The notes under the pieces were generated by a model. That model ran no database searches. It saw nothing but the letters and a program-made list of their open reading frames with translations, and was not told the DNA's origin. The position numbers were made by a program, and so were the translations under genes. Positions 6,548-12,000 of a stretch of DNA of 12,000 nucleotides are shown here, piece after piece; within the stretch, counting starts at the first letter, position 1, and every line of letters begins with the position of its first letter. The stretch is taken from contig URRU01000039.1 of assembly GCA_900550335.1 (NCBI GenBank), forward strand, positions 1 to 12,000. The letters run 5' to 3'. The stretch comes from an uncultured Clostridium sp. (GTDB taxonomy: Bacteria > Bacillota > Clostridia > Peptostreptococcales > Peptostreptococcaceae).

Positions 6548-6618
6548 GACACGAAATGCATTTTTTTGCACCGAAAGTGCCTTTTTTTGACACGAAACTT
6601 CATTTTAAATCATGAAAT
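6548..6618. repeat. Four imperfect 20-21 bp repeats (GACACGAAA...TTTT)
   Basis: Units start with GACACGAAA (6548), GCACCGAAA (6568), GACACGAAA (6589) and TCATGAAA (6610). Each is followed by a T-rich tail, seven T in the first two units. The GAAA cores lie at 6553, 6573, 6594 and 6614, steps of 20, 21 and 20 bp. The array starts just after the yvrJ stop and lies 170-240 bp upstream of the Mor-like gene promoter. The second unit can also fold as GCAC/GTGC followed by C and seven T on the plus strand. Confidence 0.65.
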
Positions 6619-6628
6619 AAATTTTAAT

Positions 6629-6784
6629 CTACATCTTTTGTAAAAATGATTCTATTATTTTAGATAATCCATTTATGCTATCAGATAATGTACTTACCTT
6701 CGTTTCGATTCTTATTAAAAGGAAAATTGACACTGCTATAGGAAATCCTACATTTGCAATTAAGTTCCGTAATTCATTTTCCAT
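6629..6784 (-). CDS. YvrJ-family small membrane protein
   Basis: This is a 51-residue protein reading MENELRNLIANVGFPIAVSI and onward to SFLQKM. ATG at 6784 is preceded by GAGGTG 7 nt upstream. One hydrophobic helix (about residues 9-25, VGFPIAVSIFLLIRI) is followed by an amphipathic Ser/Ile/Leu-rich helix, the standard YvrJ layout, which also resembles small holin-like peptides. Homologues commonly sit beside DUF1659 and DUF2922 genes in Firmicutes, and in Bacillus subtilis yvrJ lies beside sigO genes. It starts 21 bp after the DUF2922 stop, so the two are cotranscribed. The biochemical function is unknown. Confidence 0.8.
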   Translation of the reverse strand: MENELRNLIANVGFPIAVSIFLLIRIETKVSTLSDSINGLSKIIESFLQKM

Positions 6785-6805
6785 ATTGCTTCACCTCAGC
6801 TGCTT

Positions 6806-7030
6806 TTATACAACTAAATCGTGTACTGTTTCATCTGTTGTGATTATTTTAGCCTCTGCAGTTGCAACTATGTCTGCTCCTTTAACTGCAAATATGTTTT
6901 TCTGGACTATTAGATCCATTGCATTTTTTATTTCCTGTTCTTCTATTGCTTCCTTAGGTTTATCTAAAGATATTATTAATGTTTTTCCGTTATCTGTTTT
7001 AAATTTCATTGCAAGTCTTTTTCTTATCAT
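6806..7030 (-). CDS. DUF2922 family small protein
   Basis: A 74-residue protein with the DUF2922 pattern: an N-terminal RLAMKFKTDNGKTLIISLDK strand region, then EEQEIKNAMDLIVQKNIF, then GADIVATAEAKIITTDE. No signal peptide or membrane segment is seen. ATG at 7030 has AAGGAG about 9 nt upstream; the internal Met at residue 8 has no such site. It lies 205 bp after the DUF1659 gene and 21 bp before the YvrJ gene. DUF2922, DUF1659 and YvrJ proteins recur together across Firmicutes, but their function is unknown. Confidence 0.8.
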   Translation of the reverse strand: MIRKRLAMKFKTDNGKTLIISLDKPKEAIEEQEIKNAMDLIVQKNIFAVKGADIVATAEAKIITTDETVHDLVV

Positions 7031-7235
7031 ATTTATATTCTCCTTATTTTTAGTTTTAATGTTTTTGATTTACATTTTTTAATGCTTTTTAATGTTATTA
7101 AATATGCTTTCAATATTTTTTATAACTTTTGATAATTTTGTTTTTATTTGTTTTAATTGTTTGAGTTTGGTTAATTGTTTTGAGTTATATGTTTTGTTAT
7201 ATTTTTTATTTTGCTAGTAATTAGCTTTTTTAATT
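7031..7235 (-). other. A-rich, G-poor spacer between DUF1659 and DUF2922 genes
   Basis: The minus strand is dominated by A with scattered C and T and very little G for about 150 nt. It includes an imperfect 18 bp direct repeat (plus strand TTAATTGTTTGAG then TTAATTGTTTTGAG, about 7156-7188). The only hairpin is a weak GCTA/TAGC stem near 7213-7225. No reading frame was found. It may act as a long unstructured leader for DUF2922 translation. Confidence 0.35.
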
Positions 7236-7463
7236 TTATAGACTTTCTTCATAATCTGTGTCGTCTATTTTTGCTATTTTGTCTGCTGGTACTTCAAGCA
7301 ATCCTGATAATGCCTTCCCTACTGCATGAACATCTTCCATCTTTGCATCTGCTTTTAGATTTTTGATGTTTTTAAATTTATACTTCATTTCACCTCCTTC
7401 TAACTTTCCGTTCTCGAATTTAAGTCTTAGTATTGATGGGTTTTTTCTTTCTGTAACTGCCAT
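7236..7463 (-). CDS. DUF1659 family small protein
   Basis: A 75-residue protein starting MAVTERKNPSILRLKFENGK. It follows the DUF1659 pattern: two N-terminal strands, a central basic FKNIKNLKADAKMEDVHAVG segment, then GKALSGLLEVPADKIAKID. I chose ATG at 7463 because a perfect AAGGAGGT lies 7 nt upstream (7478-7471) and the length then fits the family. A longer in-frame start at 7574 would add 37 residues without a ribosome binding site. It is the first gene of the four-gene cassette. The function is unknown. Confidence 0.8.
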   Translation of the reverse strand: MAVTERKNPSILRLKFENGKLEGGEMKYKFKNIKNLKADAKMEDVHAVGKALSGLLEVPADKIAKIDDTDYEESL

Positions 7464-7516
7464 TTTAGTTACCTCCTTATATATTTTATTCAGGCTTTTC
7501 CCTTGCCTGTGACTAT

Positions 7517-7522
7517 AGTATA
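7517..7522 (-). promoter_or_regulatory. Possible -10 box of the DUF1659-DUF2922-yvrJ transcript
   Basis: On the minus strand TATACT lies about 55 bp before the DUF1659 start, inside CTATACTATAG. No convincing -35 occurs at 16-18 bp. Mu Pm, the promoter activated by Mor, also lacks a good -35, so an activator-dependent promoter is possible here. Confidence 0.3.
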
Positions 7523-7605
7523 GGATTTTAAAAGGTTTAATTCTAACACCAACTGAAACTTTCTTCTGAAACAAAAACTTTTAAAATTAAAAGCTTTATA
7601 AAACG

Positions 7606-7696
7606 AAAAAAGACTATTGCAGTTATTAAAATGTAATTTATATAAGTATCATTTGTACTTTATATAAGTTTAATTTTATAATTGCAATAGTCTTTT
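7606..7696 (-). terminator. Long-hairpin terminator of the ltaS operon
   Basis: A perfect 14 bp stem, AAAAGACTATTGCA (7608-7621) with TGCAATAGTCTTTT (7683-7696), is followed on the minus strand by a T-run (A run 7606-7611). The 61-base interior is itself a rough inverted repeat: TTATATAAGTA faces TACTTTATATAA with one bulge. The whole 91 bases can fold as one long hairpin. It lies 16 bp after the stop of the CWB2-GDPD gene. Confidence 0.85.
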
Positions 7697-7711
7697 AATT
7701 TATAATCTTTT

Positions 7712-9376
7712 TTATGGGTTTAAGAAGTCGGTATAGAATCCGTACACACCGCTCTTTCTTAATTTGTCCACTGTTTTTTTATTGTTGTATGTGTTCATAT
7801 ACAATTTAATTCCCTTCGCATTACACTTGTCTACTAAAGATTTTGTGTAAAGTTTTGAGTCTATTGTAAGAACTTTTATTCCGTTAAATGCACATAAATT
7901 AGTTATCCTATCTTCATTTACCTTGTTCATTGTGTAGCAGGTAAATAGCATCGAGTCAAAATCATGTACATTTAAAATCCGTTTGTATGTAGAATCATTG
8001 TACGCCTGAGGAATTATCCTAGAAAGCACATCTCCACTGGATTCTTGTACTATTTTTTCGTATACCTTTCTTATAGTCGCATCTTTTGTAGATTTTGAAT
8101 CTATTATAAGGTACATGTCCCTATGCTCTGACATATAATTTACTATGTCCTTAAAAGACATTGTGTTATATTTTCCATAAGGCTTTAATTTTTTAAATTC
8201 GCTAAGTGTAGGCCTTTTGCTACTGTATTTTGTAGGTATTTTCATATCTTTTAGGTTGTCTTTGCTAAACGAATGCCATGCTATTAATTCATCATCACTA
8301 GATAAGTTTATATCTACCTCAAATACTCTAAACCCTTTTTTATAATTGTACTCCATAGCCTGTCTTGAATTTGTGTAGTCTTTTCCGTCTATTCCACCCA
8401 TTGCATGTGCTATGTATCTGTGTTTTGTCCAATCGTAATTAAATCTATCAATTCCGCCTGAATATCCAACAGCCCTTGCTATAGAGTTTTCTGGGATATT
8501 TCCTAGAGCAATTATTTCCCTTGCACCGCTTAAAACTGTAGGATTTGTGTTGTAGTTTATCAATACAAGTGGCTTACTTGTACAAAGTGAACATGCAACA
8601 GATGCAATTGTATAATCGTTTTTGTCTACTATATAAAAATCTTTTGGATTTGAGTAGAATCTATCTATTATTAATTTATTTGTGGCATATCTATCAACTC
8701 CACCGATTCTTTCAGAATCTTTTAAGCTATTTTGCACAGAGCTATTTACAACAGAAGTCCCACCTATTATGTATCTTTTTGCTGCACTATCTGCAATTTC
8801 TTTTAAGTCATTATCAATAGATTTTCCATTTGTAAGAAGAATTGGAGCTTTTTCTCTATAAGCTACTGGCGATGCAGATACTATATCTGCATCTCCTCTC
8901 ACTCCATTTGCAAGAAATACCTTGTCTACACTTCCATTTCCAATCACTTCTTTTGCAACTTGGTAAGATGTTTCGTATCTATTTTTTCCTCCTAGCCTAG
9001 TTACATTTTTTCCTTTGCTCTTTAAATTTTCTTCTATTGATTTAGATACTGCCTTTTCACTACCTATTATATAGATATTATTTGCAGCATTTAATCGATT
9101 TTGAGTTTCTTCTGGAATTTTGTTTGCAGATGTAAGAAGTATTACACCATTTTTCGCACCTGCAAGGGCTGCTGCACTCAGTCCATCAGCTACTGTATTG
9201 TCCATATTTACCAATATAATAGAAGAATAGCTTCTCATATCAGATATTTTAGCTGCTGTTTCATAGTTATTTTTCCCTTTAATTCGTTCCAGTGTGTTTA
9301 GCGCACTAGTTGGAGTAACAACAGATAAAACCATCATCGCCGACAAAACTATTGTCGTTATCTTTTTTCTTATCAT
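7712..9376 (-). CDS. Cell-wall CWB2 protein with glycerophosphodiester phosphodiesterase-like domain
   Basis: This is an exported wall protein of 554 residues. Residues 1-25 are a signal peptide ending TPTSA. Three CWB2 repeats follow, with signatures ERIKGKNNYETAAKI (from 30), TRLGGKNRYETSYQVAK (from 126) and ERIGGVDRYATNKLI (from 222). These should hold it on secondary wall polymer. Residues about 318-554 form a GDPD/PI-PLC-like TIM barrel: YIAHAMGG with His324, FEVDI with Glu353 and Asp355, AWHSF with His368, YLIIDSK with Asp426, and a C-terminal GVYGFYTDFL strand. The two His and the acidic pair match GDPD catalytic and metal positions. The usual HRG Arg is replaced (HAMGG), so the exact substrate is uncertain. 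The start is supported by AGGGGGAA a few bases upstream. It starts 27 bp after the LtaS-like gene, so the two form an operon. Glycerophosphodiesters from lipoteichoic acid are a natural substrate guess. Confidence 0.85.
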   Translation of the reverse strand: MIRKKITTIVLSAMMVLSVVTPTSALNTLERIKGKNNYETAAKISDMRSYSSIILVNMDNTVADGLSAAALAGAKNGVILLTSANKIPEETQNRLNAANNIYIIGSEKAVSKSIEENLKSKGKNVTRLGGKNRYETSYQVAKEVIGNGSVDKVFLANGVRGDADIVSASPVAYREKAPILLTNGKSIDNDLKEIADSAAKRYIIGGTSVVNSSVQNSLKDSERIGGVDRYATNKLIIDRFYSNPKDFYIVDKNDYTIASVACSLCTSKPLVLINYNTNPTVLSGAREIIALGNIPENSIARAVGYSGGIDRFNYDWTKHRYIAHAMGGIDGKDYTNSRQAMEYNYKKGFRVFEVDINLSSDDELIAWHSFSKDNLKDMKIPTKYSSKRPTLSEFKKLKPYGKYNTMSFKDIVNYMSEHRDMYLIIDSKSTKDATIRKVYEKIVQESSGDVLSRIIPQAYNDSTYKRILNVHDFDSMLFTCYTMNKVNEDRITNLCAFNGIKVLTIDSKLYTKSLVDKCNAKGIKLYMNTYNNKKTVDKLRKSGVYGFYTDFLNP

Positions 9377-9403
9377 ATTTTCCCCCTATGTATGCTATTT
9401 TTG

Positions 9404-11455
9404 TTAATCTTCTTTTATTCTATATTCATTTGTACTACTTAGAGCCACATCATTTTCTCCTAATTGTTTCACGTCTACCTCATCCCCAGGTTTTACACTT
9501 CCTCTTTCAATCTTAGCAGTTACTCTTCCTGGTTTTACAAAAGTAGTCTCTAATTTTTTGCCATTTAAGAATATATAGCTGGATTCAGTAAAGTTTTCTC
9601 CATCCACAGCTAGTGTACTTCCCTGAATTTTTACATCTTTTATCTTAATTTCGTCAATTCCCATTTTTAGTGTATTTTCTTTCTGTTTTTCACTATCTTT
9701 TAGGTAATATTTCTTGCCGAATAGTATATCGTACTGTACTAATTCATTCTTTTTCTTAAAATCTTTGTCATCTTTCATATATGCATGGAATTTTTCAATA
9801 GGTCCATACTTAACTCCAGCATATCTTAATGTATTTTCTCCTATTTGATAAGACTCTTTTATTGCATTTTCTTCTTTAGGAATTTTGTATGTAGAGAAGT
9901 ATGCATAAGGAGATACATATTTTTCTAAAATTTCATGTTCTCCATATAAGTAGTTTAGCTTAGGCATATGATCTCCATAGTAAAGTACTATTGTATCCTC
10001 GCCTGTCTGTTTCTTTCTCTCAACTAACATATCATCAAGCTGCTTAACAAATTCATCCATTTCTCTTATCTGCTCGCAGTAGTAGTATATCTGATTTTTA
10101 AATTCCTTAGGTATATATCCACTTACTTTGCAAGGATATGTTTTGTCCAATATCTTTGTTGGATAATTTGAATGACCTTGAACAGATATTGTAGTTACAA
10201 AATCCTTTTGCTTTGTAGAATCCATAGCTTTTTTTATGTATTCAGTAAGTATATAGTCTTTTGGCCATTTTAATGGTGTGTATTCTAACCCATTCATATA
10301 TTCAACAGATGTATACGTATCAAATCCAAGATTTTTATATCCTTTATCTCTATTATAGAAATTCCCCTTGAAATTGTGTATTGCCTGTACTCCAAATCCC
10401 TGTTTTTTCAATGTTGTAGCAAGTGAGTTTGATGGTTTTTCCTTTACTATTGATGTATAAGGAATTTCTCCTTCAAGAAGGTAGTCAAAATTGCTTCCTG
10501 TAAGCATTTCAAATTCTGTTCTTGCAGTTCCTCCACCAGTTGTAGGCACATTCATATACCCACTTGTATTTTCTTTCATTAATTTTCTAAAGTTTGGTAT
10601 TGGATCCATTCCAAAATGAACTTTTGGTATTATTGTAGGGTCCATAAATCCTTCAAGTTGGACAATTAATATATTTGGCGCATCTTTTTCACTCTTGATT
10701 GCTCTCTTATCCGCCTTTTCCTTTGCATCCACTTCAGCTCTAATTTTTTCAATAGCTTCTTTACTATATCCTTCTGGCTCTTCTCTCAAATATCCAAAAT
10801 ATGAATCAATTAAAGAATATAAAAATCCTTTTGATTCATAAGATTCCTGTATATTCCAAGGAACATCTTCAAGATATCCAGAATGCATAAACTTCATAGT
10901 TGCTCCAGTAAATACAAACACAACTATAAGCCAAGCAGATATACCTGCTATTCCATTAAATCTTTTCTTATCTCTATCAAGTCTCCAAACAAATATAAAT
11001 CCTGCTACAAAGACCGCAATCACTATTATCGCTATAATTATCATCTTTAAGTCAATAAATTTTTCGGCTATACTAAGCCCATCACCTAAAGAAAATAAAT
11101 CCATAAATGCTATAGGCATTCCTCTAAATTCTAAAATCACTCTATTTATAATACCTATAGCCAATAAAATAAACGATGTTACACATAGTGATGCTTTTTT
11201 ATGCTTGAATAGGAACATAATCCCATTTATTGCAAATATTAAAAGTATATTTAAAAAGAATGCAACTGTATGCTCAGTAAAAAACTCTCCCATAGTTGAA
11301 AGAGTGCCTCTAGATAGCCACTCTATAACAAAGAAAAGTATTAATGATGTTACAGACCACATCGCAACTTCTTTTAAAGTTTCTTTATTCACAAAAAAGC
11401 TAAATCTACTTTTTTTATCATTTACTATATTTCTATAATTTTTTTTATTATCCAT
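9404..11455 (-). CDS. Lipoteichoic acid synthase family membrane sulfatase (LtaS-like)
   Basis: This is a membrane enzyme expected to transfer glycerolphosphate from phosphatidylglycerol onto a growing chain on the outer face. From ATG at 11455 it has 683 residues. Five transmembrane helices lie at about 30-48, 64-84, 90-108, 138-158 and 168-188. A linker follows, then an extracellular sulfatase domain (about 260-580). It has ILIVQLEGF with metal ligand Glu268, GGGTARTEFEMLTG with the nucleophile Thr310, and YYGDHMPKL with Asp495 and His496. The extracellular-facing CEQIREMDEF segment and HNFKGNFYNR also match the family. Residues about 600-680 (AVDGENFTESSYIFLNG) look like an added IPT/Ig-type beta domain. 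A TTG one codon upstream could also start translation, but AAGGTGG is 7 nt from the ATG and only 4 from the TTG. The CWB2-GDPD gene follows 27 bp later. Relatives with other phosphoglycerol transferase activities cannot be excluded. Confidence 0.88.
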   Translation of the reverse strand: MDNKKNYRNIVNDKKSRFSFFVNKETLKEVAMWSVTSLILFFVIEWLSRGTLSTMGEFFTEHTVAFFLNILLIFAINGIMFLFKHKKASLCVTSFILLAIGIINRVILEFRGMPIAFMDLFSLGDGLSIAEKFIDLKMIIIAIIVIAVFVAGFIFVWRLDRDKKRFNGIAGISAWLIVVFVFTGATMKFMHSGYLEDVPWNIQESYESKGFLYSLIDSYFGYLREEPEGYSKEAIEKIRAEVDAKEKADKRAIKSEKDAPNILIVQLEGFMDPTIIPKVHFGMDPIPNFRKLMKENTSGYMNVPTTGGGTARTEFEMLTGSNFDYLLEGEIPYTSIVKEKPSNSLATTLKKQGFGVQAIHNFKGNFYNRDKGYKNLGFDTYTSVEYMNGLEYTPLKWPKDYILTEYIKKAMDSTKQKDFVTTISVQGHSNYPTKILDKTYPCKVSGYIPKEFKNQIYYYCEQIREMDEFVKQLDDMLVERKKQTGEDTIVLYYGDHMPKLNYLYGEHEILEKYVSPYAYFSTYKIPKEENAIKESYQIGENTLRYAGVKYGPIEKFHAYMKDDKDFKKKNELVQYDILFGKKYYLKDSEKQKENTLKMGIDEIKIKDVKIQGSTLAVDGENFTESSYIFLNGKKLETTFVKPGRVTAKIERGSVKPGDEVDVKQLGENDVALSSTNEYRIKED

Positions 11456-11468
11456 CAATACACCACCT

Positions 11469-11485
11469 TGTCATAAATATTGACA
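11469..11485. promoter_or_regulatory. Palindromic site at the ltaS transcription start
   Basis: TGTCATAAATATTGACA has TGTCA/TGACA arms around seven bases and overlaps the predicted start site and the edge of the -10. TGTCAATATTT, read here on the minus strand (11485-11475), recurs on the plus strand at 11556-11566, about 80 bp upstream. Possible operator pair. Confidence 0.35.
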
Positions 11486-11513
11486 TCATATAAATATCAA
11501 CATTATATGTCAA
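11485..11513 (-). promoter_or_regulatory. Promoter of the ltaS / CWB2-GDPD operon
   Basis: On the minus strand a perfect TTGACA (11513-11508), a spacer of exactly 17 bp and TATGAT (11490-11485) lie 30 bp before the ATG. The leader would be only about 23 nt. Confidence 0.75.
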
Positions 11514-11519
11514 CATCTA

Positions 11520-11770
11520 TATATATTAATATCTCAAGATTTTAATATTTTAAAGTGTCAATATTTTATTGCATTGTTAAATTTTTGTAACTTTTAAACA
11601 CAAGTATATCACAGCTTCCTTACTTTGTCCTTAACATTTAAAAATATTTCATACTTTTATCATAAATCCTTTAACTTTTTCTTTAAAATACCATGATTTT
11701 CTTAATTTTTTTTATTCATTCACAAATAATTTTTTAATCAAAAAAAAGCCTTAAAATAAAATTTTTATGA
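11520..11770. other. AT-rich gene-free stretch
   Basis: No gene, terminator or clear promoter was recognised between the ltaS promoter and the repeat array. The sequence is mostly short A and T runs. A TTGACA at 11561-11556 on the minus strand has no acceptable -10 at the right distance. Confidence 0.4.
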
Positions 11771-11881
11771 CTACATATAAAAAAAGACCCACCAGTAAAA
11801 CTGAGGGGCTTCTACATACAGGAAAGAGTTAGCTTCATACAAAATAGACGAGCTACATGCAAAGAGATGTAATCTATATAC
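11771..11881. repeat. Phased array of CTACATAC motifs (20-21 bp period)
   Basis: The motif CTACATAC or a near match starts at 11771 (CTACATAT), 11812 (CTACATAC), 11833 (CTTCATAC), 11853 (CTACATGC) and 11874 (CTATATAC). Steps are 41, 21, 20 and 21 bp, so one slot is missing near 11791. Spacers differ in sequence, so only the motif and its helical phase are kept. The segment 11771-11819 also resembles 2583-2635. It lies between the SCIFF terminator and the ltaS promoter region. Confidence 0.6.
11781..11808 (-). terminator. Possible weak terminator
   Basis: On the minus strand CCCTCAG pairs with CTGGTGGG (one bulge, one G-U pair, loop TTTTA) and is followed by TCTTTTTTT. It could catch read-through from the SCIFF gene. 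The stem is imperfect and embedded in the repeat array. Confidence 0.4.
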
Positions 11882-11908
11882 AAAAAAACGGATAGCCTAG
11901 GCTATCCG
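11882..11908 (-). terminator. SCIFF gene terminator
   Basis: A perfect 20-base palindrome at 11889-11908 (CGGATAGCC with GGCTATCCG) is followed on the minus strand by seven T (A run 11882-11888). It lies 19 bp after the stop codon. Confidence 0.85.
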
Positions 11909-11927
11909 CATTTTTATTAAAATTTTA

Positions 11928-12000
11928 TTATCTTTCGCATTCCTGGTTAGCAACTGTACAAGATGTTTTGCATGCTGACTGACAAGAAGTCTGGCATTCA
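11928..12000 (-). CDS. SCIFF ranthipeptide precursor, C-terminal part
   Basis: Reading the minus strand from the right edge gives 23 residues to a TAA stop at 11930-11928: E, then CQTSCQSACKTSC, then TVANQECER. This matches the conserved C-terminal half of SCIFF peptides (six cysteines in forty-five), including the C-x3-C-x3-C-x3-C spacing and a final Cys near the end. Five Cys are visible; the sixth and the leader lie outside the window. SCIFF peptides such as thermocellin are modified by a radical SAM maturase that links Cys thiols to other residues. They are almost universal in Clostridia. No maturase gene follows within the next 470 bases, where only the terminator and non-coding DNA occur. 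Confidence 0.88.
   Translation of the reverse strand, partial: ECQTSCQSACKTSCTVANQECER

Noticed and set aside
6548..6618. CRISPR array
   Set aside because: Units are only 20-21 bp in total with T-rich tails and no unique spacers of normal length, and no cas genes are present. The same applies to 11771-11881.
6675..7082. 135-codon hydrophobic plus-strand frame
   Set aside because: It is antisense to yvrJ and the DUF2922 gene, both of which have good ribosome binding sites and recognisable families; hydrophobicity comes from the reversed strand.
5769..7463. Intact prophage
   Set aside because: The Mor-like regulator and small genes hint at phage ancestry, but no integrase, terminase, capsid, tail or lysis genes are present and no attachment site was recognised.
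7464..7574. N-terminal extension of the DUF1659 protein
   Set aside because: The longer start has no ribosome binding site, whereas AAGGAGGT lies 7 nt before ATG at 7463 and the shorter length fits the family.
8545..9301. Plus-strand frames inside the CWB2-GDPD gene
   Set aside because: They are antisense to a long open frame with signal peptide, three repeats and a catalytic domain.
11205..11438. 77-codon plus-strand frame opposite the start of the LtaS-like gene
   Set aside because: It is antisense to the transmembrane region and has no initiation signal.
11456..11458. TTG start one codon upstream of the LtaS-like ATG
   Set aside because: It would leave only 4 nt to the AAGGTGG site, while the ATG has 7 nt.

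Overview
The window looks like chromosome from a low-GC Gram-positive of the Clostridia, most likely family Peptostreptococcaceae (Clostridioides difficile and relatives). The evidence is an SlpA-type S-layer precursor and other cell-wall proteins carrying CWB2 repeats, a secA gene directly upstream of slpA, strong AGGAGG-type ribosome binding sites, and a SCIFF (six cysteines in forty-five) peptide gene at the right edge. I cannot name the species. Every protein gene lies on the minus strand, so genes are read from right to left.

Layout from left to right. (1) 1-1864: the 5' part of slpA, with signal peptide, low-molecular-weight region and the first two and a half CWB2 repeats; it runs off the left edge. 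(2) 1865-2742: a long intergenic region with two minus-strand slpA promoters, a divergent plus-strand promoter that may make a small RNA, tandem hairpin terminators, and the secA terminator. (3) 2743-5328: secA, best read as the accessory SecA2 that serves S-layer export. (4) 5329-5768: the secA leader and promoter, then a second convincing plus-strand small-RNA unit (promoter, three hairpins, terminator). (5) 5769-7463: a compact cassette of four small genes, in reading order DUF1659, DUF2922, YvrJ and a Mor/C-type phage activator with a charged N-terminal extension. It carries a 20-21 bp phased repeat array and is bounded on both sides by long hairpins. (6) 7712-11455: a two-gene operon of an LtaS-type lipoteichoic acid synthase followed by a wall-anchored CWB2 protein with a glycerophosphodiester phosphodiesterase domain. 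(7) 11456-11927: a gene-free region with the ltaS promoter and a second phased repeat array. (8) 11928-12000: the 3' end of the SCIFF ranthipeptide precursor and its terminator.

The theme is cell-envelope construction: the S-layer subunit, its probable export motor, a polyglycerolphosphate polymerase, and a surface enzyme of the class that cleaves glycerophosphodiesters. The most interesting unexplained items are four. One is a TCTTCCACA / ACATCT module repeated in the slpA leader, the secA leader and both candidate small RNAs, on the strand that makes the RNAs complementary to the leaders. The second is the Mor-DUF1659-DUF2922-YvrJ cassette with its phased repeats. The third is the LtaS / CWB2-GDPD operon. 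The fourth is a SCIFF gene that ends in a terminator with no maturase gene next to it on the downstream side. No tRNA, rRNA, CRISPR array or insertion sequence was recognised.
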